Assembly: GCF_910592395.1 (NCBI RefSeq)
Contig: NC_088308.1
Coordinates: 12,971,001-13,035,000, forward strand
DNA: 64,000 nt
Direction of reading: 5' to 3'
DNA from: Lineus longissimus
Lineage: Eukaryota; Nemertea; Pilidiophora; Heteronemertea; Lineidae
Position numbers and translations under genes: made by a program. This document shows, in pieces, positions 29,871 to 38,540 of this stretch. The notes beneath the pieces were generated by a model, which worked only from the letters and a program-made list of their open reading frames with translations, did not search any database and was not told the origin of the DNA. The stretch's first letter is position 1. Each line of letters starts with the position of its first letter.

Positions 29871-30977
29871 TCAATTCACTGCAAAGAGTAAATTTCTTTC
29901 AAGTCTATTATTCAACTTAATCATCTCGTTTATGATTTCTGTCTGACTACATATGTTAATGTTCTGGTTCATTCTCATGTTATTATTTAAATTCGATAAT
30001 CTATCAAGCAGAATCATATTTTCATCACGAAGATAATCCCCGAAATGCTGTGATATCACTATTTTCCAATTTGGTATTACATCCTGGTCTCGAAAGACAA
30101 ACCAGTTTTCACTTCTCATCTTTACCATGAAATCCATTGACCTATCCAATTGATCCTTAAATAGTGTGTAGTCTACTGTAGCACTCTTCTGTCTGTTTTC
30201 TGTCTTTTCCATTGGTCTCATGTTAAACCAAGCAAAGCACAGTTCAGGTTTATCTTTGAATTCCTTGATTGGTAAGACATGATCCAACGCTTCTTCTATT
30301 CGAACTCTGTTCCCGGGACTTTGTCCTATTGGAGATAGACTCCTCTGGTACTCTAACCACTGATGGAAGAAACTGTCTGTACATCCTAGATTAAATGAGG
30401 AATTACCGTTACACTCTCCCTTAGAAATGTGGTTTAGACCAACTCTAATTTTGTGTCTGTCTCTATTACCATTTTGGTCAAGGTAATCCTTTTTGTAATA
30501 TGAATTAAAACATGATCTGCAGTTACCTCTATTTCCGTTTTTACCAAATTCACCATCACTTAGTAATTTAATTTCATAACATTTATTACATCCCTTGATT
30601 TTACTTGAACCACATTCTTTACAGTAATCAAGTAGTTTATTACGCCTGTTCTTTTCAAAATTAATTTCGGGTTTCTTTTCACAGCACTTAACACAATAAA
30701 TTGTAGGTTGATTTTCCATGTTTTGATTCATCATATTATTCTGATTTTCCATGTTTTGATTTTCCATGTTTTGATTTAACATAATCTGATTTAAGATAAA
30801 CTGATTTATCATATTTTGATTTAACATAATCTGATTTATCATATTTTGATTTAACATATTATTTTGATGCAAATAATACAAAAACTTCTGAATATTTTGA
30901 TTCATCATATTATCATGATTCATCATATTATTCTGATTCATCATACCATTTTGATTATCAAATATTGCTCCCTCCAT
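29871..30977 (-). CDS. HNH-type zinc protein, 368 aa, intact (copy B)
   Basis: Intact version of the gene broken in copy A. An Asn-Gln-Met repeat N-terminus (~1-85) is followed by four Cys pairs (zinc ribbons) and an HNH-like core, DHVLPIKEF ... FNMRPMEKTENRQKSA. One degenerate two-hairpin element (30300-30327) encodes GQSPGNRVRIEE between the ribbon and HNH parts. HNH proteins cleave or nick DNA; the specific job here is unknown. Confidence 0.8.
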   Translation of the reverse strand: MEGAIFDNQNGMMNQNNMMNHDNMMNQNIQKFLYYLHQNNMLNQNMINQIMLNQNMINQFILNQIMLNQNMENQNMENQNNMMNQNMENQPTIYCVKCCEKKPEINFEKNRRNKLLDYCKECGSSKIKGCNKCYEIKLLSDGEFGKNGNRGNCRSCFNSYYKKDYLDQNGNRDRHKIRVGLNHISKGECNGNSSFNLGCTDSFFHQWLEYQRSLSPIGQSPGNRVRIEEALDHVLPIKEFKDKPELCFAWFNMRPMEKTENRQKSATVDYTLFKDQLDRSMDFMVKMRSENWFVFRDQDVIPNWKIVISQHFGDYLRDENMILLDRLSNLNNNMRMNQNINICSQTEIINEMIKLNNRLERNLLFAVN

Positions 30978-31022
30978 TTCTTTCTTTATTTAGTAGGACA
31001 TTTTTTTTTTAAATTACGTTTT

Positions 31023-31050
31023 TCGAACTTGTTCTTGTGACTTAAGTCAC
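31023..31050. repeat. Diverged two-hairpin element after integrase (copy B)
   Basis: GTGAC-TTAA-GTCAC next to GAAC-AA-GTTC on the gene strand: same order of two hairpins, different stems. Also at 547-575 and 38470-38497. Confidence 0.65.
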
Positions 31051-31065
31051 TTTAGAGACTTTATT

Positions 31066-32187
31066 TCATTTCAATGATTTGATATCAGAAACTGGTAACC
31101 ATTCATTGAACTTATCACTGTAACCCTTCCACTTCACTAATCCGTAGTTCTTGCCTTTACTGGTCTTGTACCTGAGGATTTTCTCGATCTTGTACTCTAG
31201 CTGGTCAGGATTAGGAACATAGCTCAATTCCTCTTCATAGAAATATCCTTGAATTTCTTCTTTGTGGTAATCCTCAAGCTTGTAGACGATAGGGTGAGTA
31301 AAGATGATCTGTTTGATTTGGAACACCTCCTCAGTGTAGTTGGGCATGTAACCTTTACCGAAAATGGACTTGTACTTTGAAATTCTTACACTGTCACCTA
31401 CTTTGTACTTTGGATTACCAAATGTCTCTTTGAGGTGAAGACCGTAAAGATTGTACCACACTGTTCCTTCGTTTTCCATCTTTCTGGCGTCTACAGGTTT
31501 CATACCTATTGATGAGTGAAATGTGTTGTTGTAGCCGCTGACCAGGTCATCCAGAACGTCAATCCACTTGTCAGTCTCCTTAGCGGTGAAATAACGCCAC
31601 ATTTTTTCTTTAAGGGTTCTATTGAATCTCTCTACTACTGCTGCCTTCTTATCAGATTTTGTGGAGAACCATTCTATGTCATTTTCTGTTAAGAGTTCCT
31701 TGAAGTGTTTGTTGTAAAATTCTTTACCGTCATCAAACTGGATTTTCGTTGGTTTTGCTTCCTCAAATATCACTTTAAATGCATCTCTGAGTTCTTCTCC
31801 CCTCTTACTCTTAACTGCTAGAGCCCAAGAAAAACTACTAAATAGATCTATGACTGTTAAAATGAATCTGAAACCCTTATTCTTACTCTCGAATTTCTGC
31901 ATGTCAACCAGATCAGCTTGCCACTGTTGATCGATGTACGATACCATTGTCTTCCTGAAGGTGAATTTCTTAATGGCCGGTTTGTGTAGTTGGTGAGTTG
32001 GTAGTGTTTCTAGAAATTCTTTCACTTCTTTTTGTTTAATAAGTTTTCCTGAGCTCTGCTCTCGTGACGAAGTAATATCTTCCTTGACCTGTTTCTAGAT
32101 TTTACGCAAAGAACTGTAAGCCACGGGACTCTCGGGGTCGTAGTACAAATCCCTTAGACACTGCTGTGTGTCATCCTTTACATCCAT
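31066..32187 (-). pseudogene. INT: Integrase with chromodomain, one nonsense codon (copy B)
   Basis: ATG at 32187. A TAG (TGG in copy C) at codon ~31 interrupts the N-terminal helix; the rest (DDE core, SH3-like region, chromodomain) is open to 31066. One two-hairpin element lies in the N-terminal region (32050-32074), where copy C has two. Confidence 0.88.
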
Positions 32188-32191
32188 TTAA
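32188..32191. promoter_or_regulatory. 4-bp divergent spacer TTAA between integrase and ATPase (copy B)
   Basis: The two start codons form the palindrome CAT-TTAA-ATG, so both genes start in a TAAATG context and any promoter must overlap coding sequence. Copy C has the same arrangement at 37297-37300. Confidence 0.6.
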
Positions 32192-32812
32192 ATGAGTGAA
32201 GTATTTATTTACGAGCCACACAATATGTTAATTACTGGTGTTACCAATTGTGGTAAGACATATTTTGCCCTTGACCTCTTAGAAAAGGAGTATCGGCACA
32301 AGTTCCAGAACATAGTCATTTTCTGTCCAACATATTTCAACAATAAGACATATGAAAGGAAATGGATTTACCAAGACAAGAACGTCTACATAGTTAATCC
32401 CGAAGCTGTGGCCAGTAATTTGGACCTTGTGCTTCAATTTGCTACTCTGACCTTTGCTGGTTCTAACACATTATTCCTCATTGATGACTGTGCTAATTTG
32501 AGAGACACAAAAAAGAAGGTGTCCGAGTTATGTAATCTTGCCTTTTCCGGCAGGCACTACAATCTCACTGTTTGGTTACTAGTTCAGAAGTACAATTCAG
32601 TTGTCAAGGACTACAGAGAGAACATAAGAATTTTAGTATTATTTTTTAATAAGGATGAATCAGCCATGAAAGATGCCTTAGAAGAAAACAGTGTTATTCC
32701 TAAGGAGAAAAGACAGTACTACATAGAAGAACTTAAGATGAAAAAAGGATCAAATCTGATCATTAGACTACAACATCCATTTGGATTTACTCTTTCCCAT
32801 CAAAAATCTTAG
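32192..32812 (+). CDS. ATP: A32-like packaging ATPase, 206 aa (copy B)
   Basis: FtsK/HerA-type genome-packaging ATPase as in Polintons, virophages and poxviruses (A32). Walker A GVTNCGKT at residues 16-23, Walker B TLFLIDD at 93-99, and a polar Gln (LLVQ) at 132 in sensor position. It would pump the linear DNA into the capsid. It contains no two-hairpin element and is nearly identical to the copy C gene. Confidence 0.92.
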   Translation: MSEVFIYEPHNMLITGVTNCGKTYFALDLLEKEYRHKFQNIVIFCPTYFNNKTYERKWIYQDKNVYIVNPEAVASNLDLVLQFATLTFAGSNTLFLIDDCANLRDTKKKVSELCNLAFSGRHYNLTVWLLVQKYNSVVKDYRENIRILVLFFNKDESAMKDALEENSVIPKEKRQYYIEELKMKKGSNLIIRLQHPFGFTLSHQKS

Positions 32813-32822
32813 TCCCGCTTCT

Positions 32823-32873
32823 GATCAAGCTATGCTCTCAGGACTGTGTCCGATCATCAGGACTGTGTCCGAT
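32823..32873. repeat. One and a half elements after ATPase (copy B)
   Basis: GGAC-TGT-GTCC stem twice, one with and one without the first hairpin. Mirrored in copy C at 36616-36664. Confidence 0.8.
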
Positions 32874-33315
32874 CAGTGGTCTTAGTCTTTCTAACCCTAG
32901 TAAAATAATAAATTATTAACCCTAAACCACTAAGTCCTAGGATAATCCATAGGTACTCGTATTTCTTCATTTCATCACTAGGTTGGTAGTAATCACTTAA
33001 TTGTGGTCGCTGAGGTAGTACAATAGTTCTTTCTGGATGTAAATGATTGTAAACAGTAAGTGCTGAATCAGTATTGTTAAAATCAATAGAAGCGTCTCTT
33101 TCTCTCTTTAATTCAAGATTAACAAAGTCAATAGTACTCTTTCTATGCTCCTCCCATTCGGTTGAAGCTTTTTGTAATTGCTCCTGAGCCAAATCATGTC
33201 TTTTCACTTCATCTTCATAACCGTTTTTGTCTAGTGACTTGAAAAGGTAACCGGATCCAGTGAATGCTAATCCATTGATTATTGCAGATCCAAATAACAT
33301 ACCAATGCCAGCCAT
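32857..33315 (-). CDS. 152-aa membrane protein (copy B)
   Basis: Unrecognised but intact here. N-terminal hydrophobic Gly-rich segment (MAGIGMLFGSAIINGLAFTG), a charged helix (RHDLAQEQLQKASTEW ... ELKRERDASIDF), a Pro-rich stretch and a C-terminal membrane segment (YLWIILGLSGLGLIIYYF). It sits between ATPase and penton, as small virion membrane proteins do in related elements. The C-terminal TTDRTQS is encoded by a two-hairpin element. Confidence 0.7.
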   Translation of the reverse strand: MAGIGMLFGSAIINGLAFTGSGYLFKSLDKNGYEDEVKRHDLAQEQLQKASTEWEEHRKSTIDFVNLELKRERDASIDFNNTDSALTVYNHLHPERTIVLPQRPQLSDYYQPSDEMKKYEYLWIILGLSGLGLIIYYFTRVRKTKTTDRTQS

Positions 33316-33348
33316 TTAATTCCAGTGAAAATGTTAATTCCAGTGAAT

Positions 33349-33402
33349 TTAATGATGTGTCGCTGAGAGCATAGCTCGAGTTAATACCAATTGGTACTGT
33401 AC
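33349..33402 (-). pseudogene. Penton gene, 3' fragment (copy B, cut off by copy C)
   Basis: Last ~18 codons of copy B's penton gene, ending with an element-encoded TRAMLS and TAA at 33349-33351. The remainder is at 52251-52964. Confidence 0.9.
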
Positions 33403-33408
33403 ATTATG
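33403..33408. repeat. Target-site duplication of copy C, left (ATTATG)
   Basis: These are the last bases of copy B's penton 3' fragment before copy C. They match 52251-52256. Confidence 0.95.
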
Positions 33409-33538
33409 AGAATATATGTATTGTGGTGGTAGGAATCTAGGTAATTCTAAGCTATTTTAACAAAAGCCCTTACAGGCCTTTTTGTCTCAAAATAGCTTAG
33501 AAACCCCTAAGAACCAGACACCACAATACATATATTCT
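33409..33538. repeat. Terminal palindrome of copy C, left end
   Basis: The arms are AGAATATATGTATTGTGG and the exact complement CCACAATACATATATTCT. Compared with copy B, GCGG/CCGC has become GTGG/CCAC on both arms. Confidence 0.87.
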
Positions 33539-33670
33539 ATCATTCATGAGATTCCCAGTGAAGCGTTGCAATGAAATGGTGAGGGAAATGGTAAGGGAAT
33601 ACTAGAGTTCAATGGGTTAATGTAATCATGACTTACTGTATTCCAACAGAAAGTACACGTCAATAGCTTT
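33409..33670. repeat. Terminal inverted repeat of copy C, left (~262 bp)
   Basis: It matches the reverse complement of 51977-52250 up to the bases CAATAGCTTT. A small indel lies in the inner part. Confidence 0.92.
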
Positions 33671-33749
33671 TTTCCGTGCATTTTACCTGATATATGATGT
33701 TGGCACTGTTCACTGCATGTACATAATTTTACTAGTAAATAAATAGAAA

Positions 33750-35006
33750 ATGGCAACAGGATATTTATTAAATACCGAAAGGGCACATAAGATTCCACTT
33801 GGTTTGAAAGCTGAGAGGCAGCATCATATCATTACTCATAACCCCTCATCTGCTAACCCCAAAGAAACACTGTATGTTAGAATACCGGCATTGCGAGAGA
33901 ATACATTCTTTGTACCTAAATCTCTTTATCTGTCTGCTGATGTAACCATTTCTGGTAATTCTAAAAATAGTGTTGTAAATAATCTTGGTAGAAACCTGAT
34001 TTCAAAGATGGTGGTTAAGTGGGGAACAGAGCAGATATTTGACCTTGACGAATACAGTCATTATTCTACATTTAAAGATCTGTGGTTTACAGAAGAAGAA
34101 AGAAATGATAGAGTTTTTCAGGGTATTCAGTCAAAAAATCTTAGAGAATTAAGATCAGGAGTCGCTGAAGCTGATGTCACTGGAGAAACAGCTAATGAAA
34201 AGACTTTAAAGAAAGTGTTTGACAAGAAGTACAAAATACCATTAGATTTTGAACTATTCCATCATCATGCTCCATTTTACAAGTTTCCAATTCAAGAAGA
34301 TGTTATCATTGAAATAACTTTAGCACCAAAGGAGGAAATCATAGTCACCACAACCACAGCAAGTATGGGCTACAAACTTGAAAATATTTGTTTTGAATAT
34401 GATACCGTAACCAACAAAATGATTGCTAGTCAATTGAGTAACAAGTACAATTCTGGATTCTCAATATTTTATGATTGGGTAGACCATTTTAAGACAGTCA
34501 ATGTTACTGCTAATGAAACACTAATTAATGAGAACATCAACTTTCCAAGAATGTCTATTAAAGGATTATTATTACTATTTGTGTCTGACTATGTAGATGG
34601 AGCTAGAGATTCAGAGAAGTTTGAAAACCCTAACATAAGTAAAGTGCAGATCACAATAGAGGGTGTTGCCAATCAGGTGTTCCCAGAAGGAATGAGAATG
34701 ATGGATCAATGGGAGGAGATCAAGAAACATTTTATGTCTGAAGATTTAAAGAAAACTCATGACTGTAACATGACCATGGACAAATACTATGGTGATTCTA
34801 ATCACTATGGTTTATGGTTGGACCTGAGAACTTCTGAGGATAATCGCCTTCACGGATCAGGAAAGAAGCTCCAGAACACAAAAGATGGTATTCAATTATC
34901 TATTACAAAGAAATCTGGAAAGGGACCATACAAAATGCACATATTCGTGGTTTCTGACGCCCAGGTAAACATCCAGAATTCTCAGATTGCTTCACTCCAG
35001 CACTGA
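33750..35006 (+). CDS. MCP: Major capsid protein, double jelly roll (copy C)
   Basis: 418 aa. Polinton-type major capsid protein: strand patterns and motifs VRIPALRENTFFVPKS, NLGRNLISKMVVKWG, KIPLDFELFHHHAPFY, then a second barrel ending QLSITKKSGKGPYKMHIF. Such proteins form pseudo-hexameric capsomers. The ATG at 33750 is preceded by AAATAAATAGAAA, an AT-rich motif shared with polB and the penton-like gene. No two-hairpin element lies inside, in contrast to most other genes; a degenerate one (GAAC-n4-GTTC) follows the stop. Confidence 0.9.
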   Translation: MATGYLLNTERAHKIPLGLKAERQHHIITHNPSSANPKETLYVRIPALRENTFFVPKSLYLSADVTISGNSKNSVVNNLGRNLISKMVVKWGTEQIFDLDEYSHYSTFKDLWFTEEERNDRVFQGIQSKNLRELRSGVAEADVTGETANEKTLKKVFDKKYKIPLDFELFHHHAPFYKFPIQEDVIIEITLAPKEEIIVTTTTASMGYKLENICFEYDTVTNKMIASQLSNKYNSGFSIFYDWVDHFKTVNVTANETLINENINFPRMSIKGLLLLFVSDYVDGARDSEKFENPNISKVQITIEGVANQVFPEGMRMMDQWEEIKKHFMSEDLKKTHDCNMTMDKYYGDSNHYGLWLDLRTSEDNRLHGSGKKLQNTKDGIQLSITKKSGKGPYKMHIFVVSDAQVNIQNSQIASLQH

Positions 35007-35085
35007 GGTGCTGCAAGAACAAAAGTTCGCTCCAACACTGAATACTAGATAAATGAGTTTTACTAGTGATTTTCTAAGTAATTAA

Positions 35086-35322
35086 ATGGATACACCAGGA
35101 AAGAAAGATATCATAAATACACTGTATCAAAGTTTACTGTTGGCATCAACAACAATTGGTTACTCTATGTTACTGAAAAGGTTCTTGAGAATCAATATTG
35201 GTCCCCCAAGTCAGGCCAACCTAGAGGAAATTCTTAAACTGGGAGGAACTGTAGCTATTAGTAATGGAACATTAGAGTACCTTTACGATCAAGGAATCCT
35301 ACCCAGAAATATTATGAAGTAA
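35086..35322 (+). CDS. 78-aa small membrane protein (copy C)
   Basis: Unrecognised. An N-terminal helix with membrane character (LYQSLLLASTTIGYSMLL) and a conserved-looking C-terminus (GGTVAISNGTLEYLYDQGIL). Start in TAATTAAATG. Identical in copies B and C. It lies between MCP and penton, so a small virion protein is likely. Confidence 0.7.
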   Translation: MDTPGKKDIINTLYQSLLLASTTIGYSMLLKRFLRINIGPPSQANLEEILKLGGTVAISNGTLEYLYDQGILPRNIMK

Positions 35323-35379
35323 GAATAATTTACTTATTTGATAAAAGCTAAATTTGAAAACGAAAATTTGCTTAAGTAA

Positions 35380-36147
35380 ATGGTTACTGTAATGAACATA
35401 GATTCAAGTGACTATCCAGATCAGAGTTCAAGTGATTTAACAGTCAATCTCAAGACTGAAATTCAGGATGCATGTAGCATCACTTTAACTTTTGCAGTAA
35501 TACCTTGTACATTCTACAACATAAGTGCAGCCAGGGAGAATAACCGAATCAAAGTTAAGGGGTTTGATGTGGCAGAGATTACGCTACCAGATGGTCTCTA
35601 TGACCTACAGAGCTTTTCAAAAGTATTTGCGGATAAGTTGAAAGAAAATAGTATGAGTAGAGGTGCTGTCAGATTTGACCTTGAAGAACCAACAGGTAAG
35701 GCCATCTTACACTTCCTAAAGAGAAAAAATGAGGCGCATTATCAGATCTATTTTCTTGGTAAAAGTAATGAATTATTTGGCATGAAATCAGAATGGCCTT
35801 ACCCTTTAGACAATAAAAGTAAGGATGATGTTGTAAGCGAGAAACCCATCAATTTTAGACCAATTAACCATTTTGTTTTTCACTGTGACATAATCGAATC
35901 TAATAGTGTATTAAGTAATGGTGAAGCATCTGATGTGCTAACCACAAGACCAATAAAGGAAGCTAATTTTGGGGATTTAATAGCATACACATTTGAGAAA
36001 CCAATAGCAATTCCCTGTAAACCAAGATTCAATAAGCTGAATATTCGCTTAACTGATGAAAAAGGTGAAATCATCGATCTTATTGGTCATAATGTACAGT
36101 ACCAATTGGTATTAACTCGAGCTATGCTCTCAGGGACACATCATTGA
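35380..36147 (+). CDS. Penton (minor capsid) protein, 255 aa (copy C)
   Basis: Single jelly-roll vertex protein by position next to MCP and by layout: DQSSSDLTVNLKTEI, then a hydrophobic strand with CTFYNISAAREN, DLQSFSKVFADKLKE, and the final strands NIRLTDEKGEIIDL. The last residues (TRAMLSGTHH) come from a half two-hairpin element at 36117-36136. The equivalent gene of copy B is the insertion target of copy C. Confidence 0.82.
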   Translation: MVTVMNIDSSDYPDQSSSDLTVNLKTEIQDACSITLTFAVIPCTFYNISAARENNRIKVKGFDVAEITLPDGLYDLQSFSKVFADKLKENSMSRGAVRFDLEEPTGKAILHFLKRKNEAHYQIYFLGKSNELFGMKSEWPYPLDNKSKDDVVSEKPINFRPINHFVFHCDIIESNSVLSNGEASDVLTTRPIKEANFGDLIAYTFEKPIAIPCKPRFNKLNIRLTDEKGEIIDLIGHNVQYQLVLTRAMLSGTHH

Positions 36148-36171
36148 AATTAACATTTTCATTGGAATTAA

Positions 36172-36631
36172 ATGGCTGGCATTGGCATGTTATTTGGATC
36201 TGCAATAATCAATGGATTAGCATTCACTGGATCCGGTTACCTTTTTAAAAAAACTAGACAAGAATGGCTATGAGACTGAAGTGAAAAGACATGATTTGGC
36301 TCAGGAGCAATTACAGAAGGCCTCCACAGAATGGGATGAGCATAGGAAAAGTACCATTGACTTCGTTAATCTTGAATTAAAGAGAGAAAGAGACGCTTCT
36401 ATTGATTTTAACAATACTGATTCAGCACTTACTGTTTACAATCATTTACATCCAGAAAGAACTATTGTACTACCTCAGCGACCACAATTAAGTGATTACT
36501 ACCAACCTAGTGATGAAATGAAGAAATACGAGTACCTATGGATTATCCTAGGACTTAGTGGTTTAGGGTTAATAATTTATTATTTTACTAGGGTTAGAAA
36601 GACTAAGACCACTGATCGGACACAGTCCTGA
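36172..36631 (+). pseudogene. 152-aa membrane protein with 1-base insertion (copy C)
   Basis: Homologue of 32857-33315. ATG at 36172; an extra A in the run at ~36247-36253 shifts the frame after ~27 residues, and the downstream part is open from 36281. Either a recent mutation or read by +1 slippage; I favour mutation. Confidence 0.75.
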
Positions 36632-36664
36632 TGATCGGACACAGTCCTGAGAGCATAGCTCGAT
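36616..36664. repeat. One and a half elements between membrane protein and ATPase (copy C)
   Basis: Loop variant ACA (GGAC-ACA-GTCC). Encodes the end of the 152-aa protein (TTDRTQS). Confidence 0.8.
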
Positions 36665-36675
36665 CAGAAGCGGGA

Positions 36676-37296
36676 CTAAGATTTTTGATGTGAAAGAGTA
36701 AATCCAAATGGATGTTGTAGTCTAATGATCAGTTTTGATCCTTTTTTCATCTTAAGTTCTTCTATGTAGTACTGTCTTTTCTCCTTAGGAATAACACTGT
36801 TTTCTTCTAAGGCATCTTTCATGGCTGATTCATCCTTATTAAAAAATAATACTAAAATTCTTATGTTCTCTCTGTAGTCCTTAACAACTGAATTGTACTT
36901 CTGAACTAGTAACCAAACAGTGAGATTGTAGTGCCTGCCGGAAAAGGCAAGATTACATAACTCGGACACCTTCTTTTTTGTGTCTCTCAAATTAGCACAG
37001 TCATCAATGAGGAATAATGTGTTAGAACCAGCAAAGGTCAGAGTAGCAAACTGAAGCACAAGGTCCAAATTACTGGCCACAGCTTCGGGATTAACTATGT
37101 AGACGTTCTTGTCTTGGTAAATCCATTTCCTTTCATATGTCTTATTGTTGAAATATGTTGGACAGAAAATTACTATGTTCTGGAACTTGTGCCGATACTC
37201 CTTTTCTAAGAGGTCAAGGGCAAAATATGTCTTACCACAATTGGTAACACCAGAAATTAACATATTGTGTGGCTCGTAAATAAATACTTCACTCAT
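36676..37296 (-). CDS. ATP: A32-like packaging ATPase, 206 aa (copy C)
   Basis: Same domains as 32192-32812; differences are minor (I to S before Walker A, N to K near the C-terminus). Starts 4 bp from the divergent integrase. Confidence 0.92.
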   Translation of the reverse strand: MSEVFIYEPHNMLISGVTNCGKTYFALDLLEKEYRHKFQNIVIFCPTYFNNKTYERKWIYQDKNVYIVNPEAVASNLDLVLQFATLTFAGSNTLFLIDDCANLRDTKKKVSELCNLAFSGRHYNLTVWLLVQKYNSVVKDYRENIRILVLFFNKDESAMKDALEENSVIPKEKRQYYIEELKMKKGSKLIIRLQHPFGFTLSHQKS

Positions 37297-37300
37297 TTAA
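37297..37300. promoter_or_regulatory. 4-bp divergent spacer TTAA between ATPase and integrase (copy C)
   Basis: CAT-TTAA-ATG as in copy B; the two genes cannot have separate leader sequences of any length. Confidence 0.6.
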
Positions 37301-38452
37301 ATGAATGTAAAGGATGACACACAGCAGTATCTAAGGGATTTGTACTACAACCCTGAGAGTCCCGTGGCTTACAGTTCTTTGAGTAAAATATGGAAACAGG
37401 TCAAGGAAGATATGACTTCGTCACGAGAGCAGAGCACAACTTCGTTGTTAGGGACAAAGTCCCGCTCAGGAAAACTTATTAAAAAAAAAGAAGTGAAAGA
37501 ATTTCTAGAAACACTACCAACTCACCAACTACACAAACCGGCCATTAAGAAATTCACCTTCAGGAAGACAATGGTATCGTACATCGATCAACAATGGCAA
37601 GCAGATCTGGTTGACATGCAGAAATTCGAGAAACAAAATAAAGGCAACAGATTCATTTTAACAGTCATAGATCTATTTAGTCGTTTTTCTTGGGCTCTAG
37701 CAATTAAGAGTAAGAGGGGAGAAGAAATCAGAGATGCATTTAAAGTGATATTTGAGGAAGCAAAACCAACGAAAATCCAGTTTGATGACGGTAAAGAATT
37801 TTACAACAAACACTTCAAGGAACTCTTAACAGAAAATGACATAGAATGGTTCTCCACAAAATCTGATAAGAAGGCAGCAGTAGTAGAGAGATTCAATAGA
37901 ACCCTTAAAGAAAAAATGTGGCGTTATTTCACCGCTAAGGAGACTGACAAGTGGATTGATGTTCTGGATGACCTGGTCAGCGGCTACAATAACACATTTC
38001 ACTCATCAATAGGTATGAAACCTGTAGACGCCAGAAAGATGGAAAACGAAGGAACAGTGTGGTACAATCTTTACGGTCTTCACCTCAAAGAGACATTTGG
38101 TGATCCAAAGTACAAAGTAGGTGACAGTGTAAGAATTTCAAAGTACAAGTCCATTTTCGGTAAAGGTTACATGCCCAACTACACTGAGGAGGTGTTCCAA
38201 ATCAAACAGATCATATTTACTCACCCTATCGTCTACCAGCTTGAGGATTACCACAAAGAAGAAATTCAAGGATATTTCTATGAAGAGGAATTGAGCTATG
38301 TTCCTAATCCTGACCAGCTAGAGTACAAGATCGAGAAAATCCTAAGGTACAAGACCAGTAAAGGCAAGAAATACGGATTAGTGAAGTGGAAGGGTTACAG
38401 TGATAAGTTCAATGAATGGTTACCAGTTTCTGATATCAAATCATTGAAATGA
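37301..38452 (+). CDS. INT: Retrovirus-type integrase with chromodomain, 383 aa, intact (copy C)
   Basis: Inserts the linear element and makes the 6-bp duplications seen here. RNase H-like core with D102 (WQADLVDM), D162 (QFDDGKEF) and E197 (VVERFNRTLK); SH3-like segment (KVGDSVRISK); C-terminal chromodomain at ~340-376 (YKIEKILRYK ... VKWKGYS ... EWLP). I see no canonical HHCC zinc domain at the N-terminus. Residues ~37-57 come from two two-hairpin elements (37411-37470), in a linker before the core. Confidence 0.94.
   Translation: MNVKDDTQQYLRDLYYNPESPVAYSSLSKIWKQVKEDMTSSREQSTTSLLGTKSRSGKLIKKKEVKEFLETLPTHQLHKPAIKKFTFRKTMVSYIDQQWQADLVDMQKFEKQNKGNRFILTVIDLFSRFSWALAIKSKRGEEIRDAFKVIFEEAKPTKIQFDDGKEFYNKHFKELLTENDIEWFSTKSDKKAAVVERFNRTLKEKMWRYFTAKETDKWIDVLDDLVSGYNNTFHSSIGMKPVDARKMENEGTVWYNLYGLHLKETFGDPKYKVGDSVRISKYKSIFGKGYMPNYTEEVFQIKQIIFTHPIVYQLEDYHKEEIQGYFYEEELSYVPNPDQLEYKIEKILRYKTSKGKKYGLVKWKGYSDKFNEWLPVSDIKSLK
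37411..37470 (+). repeat. Two elements in integrase N-terminal linker (copy C)
   Basis: Read MTSSREQSTT and a diverged SLLGTKSRSG; copy B has only the first. The stop-prone frame is kept open by CGA. Confidence 0.8.
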
Positions 38453-38540
38453 AATAAAGTCTCTAAAGTGACTTAAGTCACAAGAACAAGTTCGAAAAAC
38501 GTAATTTAAAAAAAAAATGTCCTACTAAATAAAGAAAGAA

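Noticed and set aside
33409-33538. The ~130-bp palindrome as an independent MITE
   Set aside because: It is found only at Polinton ends, directly inside the 6-bp duplications that flank whole elements, so it is part of the terminus.
36245-36290. Programmed frameshift in the 152-aa membrane protein of copy C
   Set aside because: Copy B has an uninterrupted gene here, so the extra A in an A run is more simply a mutation.
37301-38452. LTR retrotransposon or retrovirus because of the integrase
   Set aside because: No reverse transcriptase, gag or LTRs accompany it; neighbours are polB, ATPase and capsid genes, which define a Polinton.
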